Of a DNA stretch of 13,534 nucleotides, positions 1 through 6,089 are shown piece by piece; positions within the stretch are counted from its first letter, which is position 1; each line of letters starts with the position of its first letter. The translations under genes and the position numbers were made by a program. Under the pieces are notes generated by a model. That model made no database searches. It had not been told where the DNA came from and saw nothing but the letters and a program-made list of their open reading frames with translations. Source of the stretch: Vulcanimicrobiota bacterium (lineage in GTDB: Bacteria; Vulcanimicrobiota; Vulcanimicrobiia; Vulcanimicrobiales; Vulcanimicrobiaceae); assembly GCA_003155175.1 (NCBI GenBank), contig PMFP01000049.1:2036-15569 (forward strand), read 5' to 3'.

Positions 1-4
1 GCGA

Positions 5-39
5 GGGGGTGAACGGGGGGCCCGTGCCGCCCCGTTTTT
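5..39 (+). repeat. Hairpin/T-tract repeat, copy 1
   Basis: The element has a G-rich head (GGGGGTGAAC), a GC hairpin and a T5 tail. ACGGGG pairs with CCCCGT; inside, GGC pairs with GCC around a CCGT loop, with one bulged G. The same layout recurs at 460-493, 7794-7830 and 7831-7859. In form it is a rho-independent terminator for plus-strand transcription. Its T tract ends one base before the ATG of the GntR gene, so no ribosome-binding site fits between. It may end a gene lying before the window, or act as an attenuator for the regulator gene. Confidence 0.75.
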
Positions 40-40
40 C

Positions 41-433
41 ATGGAAGCGAGACTGTTTTTTGTTGACGACGACGCAACGGTTCCGGTCTACGTGCAGCTC
101 CGCGAACAGGTGTTGTCCGCGCTGGCCCGGGGACACGTGGGACGCGGCGAACGCCTTCCCAGCGTACGCGACGTTGCCGCGGCGCTTGGGGTCAATCCGA
201 ACACCGTCAACCGCGCCTATGCCGAGCTGGAACGCGACGGCGTCGTCGAGACGCGGCGCGGACGAGGCACCTACGTCACGCAGAGCAAGAGCCGCCGGCG
301 AACGGGGCCTAGCGCCGCGCGGCTCGCGGAGATCGCCGAACGATTCGTGGCGCACGCACGATCGCTCGGCTACGAAACGGAGCAGATCCTTACGTCGGTT
401 CGCACCGCGGCAGCCCGTCAACGTGCGCGATAG
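41..433 (+). CDS. GntR-family transcriptional regulator, YtrA type
   Basis: A 130-residue DNA-binding regulator. The winged helix-turn-helix spans roughly residues 14-78: VPVYVQLREQV is the typical opening, GERLPSVRDVAAALGVNPNTV holds the recognition helix (described here in two parts: GERLPSVRD, then AAALGVNPNTVNRAY), and RRGRGTYV forms the wing. The remaining 50 or so residues are a short helical tail instead of a large ligand domain. That size and layout fit the YtrA subfamily, whose members usually repress their own operon and neighbouring transporter genes. No transporter is visible here; the next gene is a tiny membrane peptide. ATG 41 is chosen because the protein starts at the normal distance from the HTH. 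It has no Shine-Dalgarno sequence, since a T tract lies directly upstream. The family call is firm; the ligand and targets are unknown. Confidence 0.9.
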   Translation: MEARLFFVDDDATVPVYVQLREQVLSALARGHVGRGERLPSVRDVAAALGVNPNTVNRAYAELERDGVVETRRGRGTYVTQSKSRRRTGPSAARLAEIAERFVAHARSLGYETEQILTSVRTAAARQRAR

Positions 434-459
434 ACGAGCCGCGGCGCCGCGATCTTATT

Positions 460-493
460 GGGGGTTAACGGGCGGCACGCCGCCCCGTTTTTT
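460..493 (+). repeat. Hairpin/T-tract repeat, copy 2 (likely gntR terminator)
   Basis: Head GGGGGTTAAC (TT where the other copies have TG), then ACGGG pairing with CCCGT. After one bulged C, CGG pairs with CCG around a 4-base loop (CACG), and T6 follows. It sits 26 bases after the gntR stop and just before the ribosome-binding site of the 47-residue ORF, so a terminator or attenuator role for plus-strand transcription is plausible. A separate 12-base palindrome, CGCGGCGCCGCG, lies at 440-451 between gntR and this copy. Confidence 0.75.
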
Positions 494-511
494 CGAGAGG
501 GGGAGGACCTA

Positions 512-655
512 GTGAACGCATTGCTGGTGATCGGGATCGTAGCCTTGACCGTGTGGTGGACGCAGCGCCGGCTCGCGCCGCGCCGCCGGAGCCGGCGTCC
601 CGAGGATGAAGCGCTTAGCCCCGTAGCGCGAGAGCCGCAATCTTGGCCGCGTTAA
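512..655 (+). CDS. Small single-pass membrane protein, hypothetical
   Basis: A 47-residue ORF starting at GTG 512. The start is chosen because a strong GGGAGG ribosome-binding site lies at 501-506, five bases upstream. Residues 2-15 or so are hydrophobic (NALLVIGIVALTVWW). A strongly basic stretch follows (QRRLAPRRRSRR), then a polar tail with acidic residues. This predicts one membrane helix with the basic tail in the cytoplasm. I recognise no family. It lies directly after the GntR regulator and repeat copy 2. Its last 41 bases overlap the 3' end of the aldehyde dehydrogenase gene on the other strand. The good ribosome-binding site and membrane-like composition argue for a real gene, but its length leaves doubt. 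Confidence 0.55.
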   Translation: MNALLVIGIVALTVWWTQRRLAPRRRSRRPEDEALSPVAREPQSWPR

Positions 656-2345
656 GTGGGGTCTTGCGTACTTCAAAATCGCAGAGCGCGCGCCCAACGC
701 GATCGGCCACGCGATTGGTCACGAACCACGGCGGCTTGGGCAGCATGGCGCCGCCGTAGCCGAAGAGGCTGCGCGGGAATGGTGCGAACGGACCATAGAC
801 GACGCTCTTCTCCGAGCGATCGAAGAGCAGTGCATTGTGAACCACGCCGATACCGCTGCCTACGTCGTCGAGTGAGTTCCCCGGAAACGCGCCCCAGGGC
901 GTCTCGCAGATGAAGTAGCCCACCCCCGTCCACACGTTGACGCCGACGGTTCCATAGCGAAGGTCCGCGACGGCGGCGTCGATCTCTTCCGGGTGTTGGC
1001 GCTGCGTGGCGGGATGCACGATGAGGTTTGCGCCCAGCGTACCCCGGAGCTCCTCGTTGGAAAACGTGACCGCGCGCTCCAGGTAGGACGTCACGTCGCC
1101 CGGCAGCGTCACGAACGCGAGGGCGGGTGCGAAGGCCTCGGTGGTGAACGCGACGTCATTCTCCGATGCGGCTTCCGCGCGCACGAGGGTGCGCGATACG
1201 AATCCGGTTCCGTCTCGTCCGAAGCGTTCGACGCCGGCCCGTCCTTGCGTTAGCTGCTCCGTGCGTGCGCCGGCGCCGGGATAGTACGCGGGGCGGTCCG
1301 CCAGAGCGGAGAGAACGCGCCGGATCTCTTCGATGAGTCGCGGAGTCCCGTCCCACGTTTCGGGGAGGACGACGACTTGCGACGCGACGCAATTGAATCC
1401 GCCGTTGTGCATTTTCTGGGTGACGACGTTTTCGGCTTGGAACCGAAAGTCTTGCGCGCTCCAGGGGCCGGGCACCACGATGGTGGGGCTCACGTTTCCG
1501 AGTTCGCTCTGGATGGGTTTGGCCAGGAGCGGCTCGTTTCGTTGCTTTCTCGCCGCGCCTTCGGGGCCTTCGCCGAACACGATTGCGTCGTGCGTGCGAT
1601 CGCTGCCCGTGATGTGGATCTCGTCAACGAGCCGATGCGCGCAGAGGTATTTGCCGACGTCCGCACCTCCGTAGGCGAAGCGCAAGAAGCCGGCCTTGAC
1701 GAGGGGCTCGAAGGCGTCCTCGAAGATGGGTCCGAGGTAATCGTTCACCGGATTCATCTTCGCGATGACGACGCAGTTTTCGGCGATCAACTTGTAGAGA
1801 AAGTCGAGCGGGGCGATGCTGGCGATGTTGCCCGCCGCGAGGACGAGGGCGACCCCGGCCGCGGGAGCGTCTTGCCGGTAAGCCTTCGCGACGGAACGCG
1901 CGAGATTTGCGGGCGTAACGTCCGGCTGCATCCAAACCTGCGCGCGGATTCCCGAGAACAGCAAACGGTCGTAAGCGTCCACGGGAAAAACGTCCACGAC
2001 GGTCTTGCCGTCGGCGCGTTGCCGCACGTTACGCGGATCGATGTGGGGACTCCCGAATCGCTCGATCTCGCGCAGCGTCTTGACGTACCGGTTGAGCGCA
2101 TAGAGGACGGCCCACGGCCCGCTGAGCCACTCCTCGCCGGCCAGAGGCGTTCCCTCGAGGCCCTTAGCCCGTACGGCGGCAGAAACCCAGCGCTCCGCCT
2201 CGCCCGCGACGGACGCGCGCACGCGCTCGAGCAACGCCGCCCTACCGCCGGCGTCGAGCGATCCCCACGCGGTCGCGGCGTCGTGGAGCTGCGCGAGGTC
2301 GCGATCGATCTCGTCGGTTTGGGTCGGCGGAGTTGCGACGGTCAT
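615..2345 (-). CDS. Aldehyde dehydrogenase family protein (long form)
   Basis: A 576-residue NAD(P)-dependent aldehyde dehydrogenase superfamily protein that would oxidise an aldehyde to an acid or acyl-CoA; the substrate is unknown. Visible landmarks are VVIAKMNP (cofactor-binding region), HITGSD (the usual FTGS), SELGNVSP with the likely general base Glu281, and GGFNCVAS with the likely nucleophile Cys319. The 38-residue spacing between these two is near the family norm. TTEAFAPAL and CETPWGAFPG follow in the expected order. The protein exceeds the usual 480-500 residues, with a long N-terminal region (about 130 residues) and a C-terminal tail rich in Pro, Phe and Gly. ATG 2345 is preferred over an upstream in-frame TTG at 2378; the site before it is only a weak GAAGAAG. 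It stands alone, divergent from the small basic ORF. The substrate cannot be inferred. Confidence 0.88.
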   Translation of the reverse strand: MTVATPPTQTDEIDRDLAQLHDAATAWGSLDAGGRAALLERVRASVAGEAERWVSAAVRAKGLEGTPLAGEEWLSGPWAVLYALNRYVKTLREIERFGSPHIDPRNVRQRADGKTVVDVFPVDAYDRLLFSGIRAQVWMQPDVTPANLARSVAKAYRQDAPAAGVALVLAAGNIASIAPLDFLYKLIAENCVVIAKMNPVNDYLGPIFEDAFEPLVKAGFLRFAYGGADVGKYLCAHRLVDEIHITGSDRTHDAIVFGEGPEGAARKQRNEPLLAKPIQSELGNVSPTIVVPGPWSAQDFRFQAENVVTQKMHNGGFNCVASQVVVLPETWDGTPRLIEEIRRVLSALADRPAYYPGAGARTEQLTQGRAGVERFGRDGTGFVSRTLVRAEAASENDVAFTTEAFAPALAFVTLPGDVTSYLERAVTFSNEELRGTLGANLIVHPATQRQHPEEIDAAVADLRYGTVGVNVWTGVGYFICETPWGAFPGNSLDDVGSGIGVVHNALLFDRSEKSVVYGPFAPFPRSLFGYGGAMLPKPPWFVTNRVADRVGRALCDFEVRKTPLNAAKIAALALRG

Positions 2346-2370
2346 AAAGCGCTTCTTCGACGAATTGGAC

Positions 2371-2380
2371 GGTTGCAACC
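2371..2380. promoter_or_regulatory. Palindrome GGTTGCAACC in a divergent intergenic region
   Basis: A perfect 10-base palindrome lies between the aldehyde dehydrogenase start (2345) and the small basic ORF (2422). The half TGCAACC recurs at 2403-2409, just before the ribosome-binding site of the plus-strand gene. Position and symmetry suit an operator for a dimeric regulator acting on one or both divergent genes. No clear -35/-10 pair could be assigned on either strand, so the role is inference. Confidence 0.3.
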
Positions 2381-2421
2381 CGCGTCTCGTCGACCCCCAT
2401 TATGCAACCGGAGGTGCCATC

Positions 2422-2610
2422 GTGCCAAAAAAGAAAGCGCGGCGCCCCGCGCCGCCGATCGTGGCGCCCCTCGGCCCGGCTACGAACCTTCGCCCGGCTG
2501 GGATCCACGAGTCGGAAAAAACCTATAACCGGAAGAAGCTCAAAGCCGCGCTCAAGCGAGAAGAAGACGAGAGCGGCTTTGTTGCGCCGGAGGGCCGCCC
2601 AGCCCCTTAG
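2422..2610 (+). CDS. Small basic hypothetical protein
   Basis: A 62-residue protein starting at GTG 2422. A GGAGG ribosome-binding site seven bases upstream decides the start over in-frame codons from 2365. The N-terminus is strongly basic (PKKKARR), then comes a Pro/Ala-rich linker. The second half, around EKTYNRKKLKAALKREEDE, looks like a charged amphipathic helix, and a short Pro-rich tail follows. There is no signal peptide, membrane segment or cysteine. The charge pattern would suit a nucleic-acid or ribosome-associated protein, but I recognise no family and claim no function. The gene lies 39 bases upstream of the diguanylate cyclase and could be cotranscribed with it. The strong ribosome-binding site is the main support that it is real. 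Confidence 0.6.
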   Translation: MPKKKARRPAPPIVAPLGPATNLRPAGIHESEKTYNRKKLKAALKREEDESGFVAPEGRPAP

Positions 2611-2649
2611 CTCAAGGCTCGCGAGCCGCGCACGCGAACGTCGTTGGGC

Positions 2650-4173
2650 ATGGTCGTGGATGGCTCCCGCGTGCGCTGGATCGCCGCCCTCTTCGCGGTG
2701 ATCCTGGCCCTGCCCATCGTGGGCATCACGCTCTATTTTACGCACGACGTGCAGGGCCGCATCGCGGCGGCCCGGAGCGAACGCGCCGGCCTCGCTCACG
2801 TGGCGCTGCTCCAGGCGTTCCTGACGGATTCGGAAGCGTTCGCCCAGGCCGTCATCTGCCCGGCCGGGGGCGACCTCGAAGCGTTGCGGACGAAGGCCGC
2901 GGCGGATCTGGCGGCGATCGATGCCTTTCAGGCGCGCGGCGGCGCTCCGCCGAGGTGGCCCGAAGTCGAGTCCGCGTGGCGCGCGCTCGGCCCAGCACCG
3001 CGAGAAGCCGATTTCGCGCGCCTCTTCGACCCGCTCGCCGCGAGTTTCGTGAACATTTCCGACGAGTCCGGACTAACCGTCGACCCCGACGCCGTCGGCA
3101 TCGACCTAGCGGACGGATTGACGTATCGGCTGCCCCGCGCGGTCCAACAATTCCAGTCGGCTCGCCGAGATCTGTGCGATCTGCCGGATACGCCGGCGAT
3201 CGCCGCCCGGCTAGCGCTCCAGAAAAGCCAAACGCGCGGCGCGCAGTTTGCGAGCGACGCCTTTCAAGATCTCGACGACGCGGCGACGCACGGCAACACC
3301 CAGCTCGGTGCGGTCATGGCCGCCTACGCTCGCGCGCGCGGCGCCGACGCGGCGGCCACCGCGCGCATGGACGACTTCCTGACCCAGACCGCGCCCGGAC
3401 AGCGTGTGCTCACCGAAGAGGCGCTCTCGCACCTCACGGACTCGCTCTACGCCTTGATGAGCGCCGAAGTGCCGGCGTTGCGCGGCATCATCGACCGCCG
3501 TCTCGCCGGATACGGACGCGTCAGGTTGCTGGCGATCGCTCCCGGCGTTCTCGGGATCATTGCCGCGATTGCCGTTGCCGCCTTGCTGATTCGACTGCTC
3601 TTGCAAAACGCGGCGCTCCAAGCCGCCGAGAAGGTCGCCGCGGAGCAAGAACACTTGGCGATGCACGACAGTTTGACGGGATTGCTGACGCGCCGTGCGT
3701 TCTTCAGCGCGCTGGAAAGCGCGGTGACGAGCGGCCCCAACCACGGCGCGCTCTGTCTCTTCGACCTGGACGACTTCAAGATCATCAACGACACGTACGG
3801 GCATCTGGCAGGTGACGAGATCCTGGTTCGTCTCGCCCGCGTGATCGAGGGAGCCGTGCGCGGCACCGACCCGGTCGCGCGGCTGGGAGGAGACGAGTTC
3901 GCCGTATTTCTGCGCGCGCCGATCAGCCGCAAAGGCGTCGAACGCGCGCTCGCGACGATCACGCGGGATGCGTCCGCGCCGGTCGATATTCGCGGACAGA
4001 CCTTCCGCAGCTCGGTCAGCGCGGGCGCGACGTTCATCGAGGACGTGACGAAAATGTCCATCGAGGACGCGCTCGCACAAGCCGACGCCGCGCTCTACCA
4101 AGCCAAAGCGGCGATGCGCGGACGGTTCGTCTTCCTCGAGGCTCAGGACAACCAGCCGACGTTCGAGGTCTGA
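2650..4173 (+). CDS. Membrane-bound diguanylate cyclase (GGDEF domain)
   Basis: A 507-residue inner-membrane sensor enzyme that would make cyclic di-GMP from two GTP. Residues 9-30 or so form a first membrane helix. About 260 extracytoplasmic residues follow with no recognised domain and two cysteines (70 and 176) that could pair. A second helix at about 293-318 (APGVLGIIAAIAVAALL) precedes a short coiled linker and the GGDEF domain from about residue 335. The domain keeps DSLTGLLTRR, FDLDDFKIIND, an intact active-site GGDEF at 413-417 and the product-inhibition I-site RGTD at 404-407 with standard spacing. An active, feedback-inhibited cyclase is therefore likely. No EAL or other output domain is fused. 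ATG 2650 is chosen because it leaves a short cytoplasmic N-terminus; the ribosome-binding site is poor. Its TGA directly abuts the stop codon of the convergent sdh operon. Confidence 0.9.
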   Translation: MVVDGSRVRWIAALFAVILALPIVGITLYFTHDVQGRIAAARSERAGLAHVALLQAFLTDSEAFAQAVICPAGGDLEALRTKAAADLAAIDAFQARGGAPPRWPEVESAWRALGPAPREADFARLFDPLAASFVNISDESGLTVDPDAVGIDLADGLTYRLPRAVQQFQSARRDLCDLPDTPAIAARLALQKSQTRGAQFASDAFQDLDDAATHGNTQLGAVMAAYARARGADAAATARMDDFLTQTAPGQRVLTEEALSHLTDSLYALMSAEVPALRGIIDRRLAGYGRVRLLAIAPGVLGIIAAIAVAALLIRLLLQNAALQAAEKVAAEQEHLAMHDSLTGLLTRRAFFSALESAVTSGPNHGALCLFDLDDFKIINDTYGHLAGDEILVRLARVIEGAVRGTDPVARLGGDEFAVFLRAPISRKGVERALATITRDASAPVDIRGQTFRSSVSAGATFIEDVTKMSIEDALAQADAALYQAKAAMRGRFVFLEAQDNQPTFEV

Positions 4174-5127
4174 CTAGGAGATCAGTTCCCGCGCCACCAT
4201 CGCATCGCGCGGATCGATGATGTGCTTGTTGAGGCCGAGCTTCTCGGCGGGCACGCCGAGCGCGAGCGCGACGAGCTGCGGCAGATGGAACGTCGGGAGA
4301 TCGGTGCGGCCCCAGCGCGCCGCCGAGTCGGCCTGATATCCGTCGAGCGCGAGATGGCAGAGCGGGCAAGGCGTGATGACCGCCTCGGCTCCGTTGTCCT
4401 TGGCCATGCGCATGTTCTGGCCGACCATCGCGGGGGCGATGCCGTCCTTCTCGAGCTGAACGTGGAAGCCGCAGCACCGCGTTTTTCCGGCGTAATCCAC
4501 CGGCTGGCCGCCGATGGCGGTGATGAGATCCTCGAGCGAATGCGGTTGACGCGCCGATTCCCAGCCGTTCACGCTTTCGGGGCGGATGATGTGGCAGCCG
4601 TAAAACGGCGCGACTTTGAGGCCGTTAAGGGGACGCACGACCATCGAGCTGAGGCGGTCGAGACCGATGTCGTCGATGAGCAGCCAAAGCAAATGGCGCA
4701 CGGTGACCGAGCCGTTGTAACGCGCGCCGAATTTTCCGAGGATCGCGTTGGCCTGCGTCATGCGCTCCTCGCTCTCGACCAGTTCTTTGTTCGCCGCGCG
4801 CATGTGGCCCGTACAGGTCGAGCAGATCGTGATCACGTCGTCCAAACCAAGGGCCTCGGCTTGCGCGTACGTCCGCGCGTTGAGCACGCGCGCGACGTCC
4901 CGGTTTACGTCGTTGAGGACGGAGGCTCCGCAGCACGAAGCCGCCGTGAGTTCGATCAGCTCGATGCCGAGCTTGTCGGCCAGCAGCATGGTCGAGTTGA
5001 AGAGTTCCTTGCACGACTCTTTGGCAACGCAGCCGGGGAAGAATCCGTAACGCTTCGTCTGCGAGGATTTCGTCCGCGCGTGTGACGGCAACGGGGCTTC
5101 TTCGGGTAGCAGGGTTGTAGAAGACAT
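4174..5127 (-). CDS. Succinate dehydrogenase/fumarate reductase third subunit, CCG-domain (HdrB/SdhE type)
   Basis: A 317-residue protein with two cysteine-rich CCG domains, as in heterodisulfide reductase subunit B and the third subunit of SdhABE or MfrABE complexes. The first set is Cys33 (FPGC), Cys65-Cys66 (CCG) and CSTC at 102-105. The second is Cys178 (YGCH), Cys218-Cys219 (CCGF) and CPLC at 254-257. Both sets are complete. In this family such sites bind unusual iron-sulfur clusters and pass electrons to or from quinone or thiols, replacing the cytochrome b anchor. It ends the sdh operon: ATG 5127 overlaps the sdhB stop by one base (TGATG), indicating translational coupling. A GGAGG lies farther upstream than usual. 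No membrane helix is visible, so membrane attachment would be peripheral. It is sometimes named SdhC or SdhE, and it is unrelated to the FAD assembly factor SdhE. Confidence 0.88.
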   Translation of the reverse strand: MSSTTLLPEEAPLPSHARTKSSQTKRYGFFPGCVAKESCKELFNSTMLLADKLGIELIELTAASCCGASVLNDVNRDVARVLNARTYAQAEALGLDDVITICSTCTGHMRAANKELVESEERMTQANAILGKFGARYNGSVTVRHLLWLLIDDIGLDRLSSMVVRPLNGLKVAPFYGCHIIRPESVNGWESARQPHSLEDLITAIGGQPVDYAGKTRCCGFHVQLEKDGIAPAMVGQNMRMAKDNGAEAVITPCPLCHLALDGYQADSAARWGRTDLPTFHLPQLVALALGVPAEKLGLNKHIIDPRDAMVARELIS

Positions 5128-6086
5128 CAGCTGACCGGAACCTCCAGCGTTTCAAAGATTTGGCGGACTTCGTCGACCTTGGGAATCGGTTTCATGAAGA
5201 GCGGCGGAAGTTTTCCGCGCATGGCCATCCGCATGCCGAGCGGGGCGACCTTCAAGAGGCCGCGCACGTTGAAGCGCCCGACCGTGCCTTGAATGACCTC
5301 GGTCTCTTCCAACATGCCGCTGTGCTTGATGGTCCGGCTCACGACCAGGGCGTGCCGCGGACCGCGCTCGTCCATCATCACGCGATCGGAGATGGCGGCC
5401 CGTTTGACGTCGATGATGCGGTCGTTCGGATCGACGTGCTTGGGGCAGTACGAACAGGCGTAGCAGTGCGCGCACAGCCAGAGGTAGTCTTCGCTGATCT
5501 GTGCGATGCGCTCTTTGCGGTGATCGTCGCGCACGTCTTCGATGAAGCGATAGGCGTACGCGATGGCGGCCGGCCCCGCGAAGGCGGGGTCGACGCTGAC
5601 GACCGGGCAGAGCGCGTAACAGGTCGCGCACATGACGCAGTTGGCGACGTCCACGAGTTTCTTCATGTCTTCGGGAGAGACGCGGCGCTCGGTGGGATGT
5701 TCTTCGTCACGATCGGCCGGCTGAAGGTACGGTTTGAGGCGCGAGTACTTGTCCCAGAACGGGTCCATGTGGACGACGAGGTCCTTCATCGGCTGGAAAT
5801 TCGGCATCGGGTCCACCTTCACGACGCCGTCTTCGTCCATCACCGTGTTGCAGGCTGTCTTACAGGCCAGGCCCGTAGTCCCGGCGATGTTCATGGAGCA
5901 CGATCCGCAGATCGCCGAACGGCACGAACGGCGGAAGCTGATCGAGCCGTCGATCTCGGACTTGGCATACTCCAAGGCGTCGAGGACGGTCGTCGTTTCG
6001 GGAAGATCCACCGCGACGACGTCGCGATGCGGAATCGTGTCGGTCGCTTCGTCGAAGCGGAAGATGTCGAGCTTGATCGTGGCCAT
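5127..6086 (-). CDS. sdhB: Succinate dehydrogenase/fumarate reductase iron-sulfur subunit
   Basis: A 319-residue electron-transfer subunit carrying electrons between the flavoprotein and the CCG subunit. A plant-type ferredoxin domain binds [2Fe-2S] through Cys55, Cys60, Cys63 and Cys75 (CRSAICGSC...LAC). The C-terminal ferredoxin domain has a [4Fe-4S] motif at Cys150, 153, 156 and 160 (CVMCATCYALCP). The third motif is CAHCYACSYCP, with Cys205, 208, 211 and 214. Classical SdhB has only three cysteines there and binds [3Fe-4S]; the extra Cys208 and CxxCxxCxxCP spacing predict a second [4Fe-4S] cluster. About 70 residues follow, longer than in the E. coli subunit. The ATG lies three bases after the sdhA stop, so the genes are an operon. 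The family call is firm; cluster type is inferred from the motif. Confidence 0.94.
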   Translation of the reverse strand: MATIKLDIFRFDEATDTIPHRDVVAVDLPETTTVLDALEYAKSEIDGSISFRRSCRSAICGSCSMNIAGTTGLACKTACNTVMDEDGVVKVDPMPNFQPMKDLVVHMDPFWDKYSRLKPYLQPADRDEEHPTERRVSPEDMKKLVDVANCVMCATCYALCPVVSVDPAFAGPAAIAYAYRFIEDVRDDHRKERIAQISEDYLWLCAHCYACSYCPKHVDPNDRIIDVKRAAISDRVMMDERGPRHALVVSRTIKHSGMLEETEVIQGTVGRFNVRGLLKVAPLGMRMAMRGKLPPLFMKPIPKVDEVRQIFETLEVPVS

Positions 6087-6089
6087 CGC

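Noticed and set aside
2365..2421. An N-terminal extension of the small basic ORF
   Set aside because: The extension covers the palindrome and control region, and the GGAGG before GTG 2422 marks the start better.
1377..2528. A 383-codon plus-strand frame opposite the aldehyde dehydrogenase
   Set aside because: The minus-strand protein carries the ordered ALDH motifs, while this frame has none and overlaps the small basic ORF.
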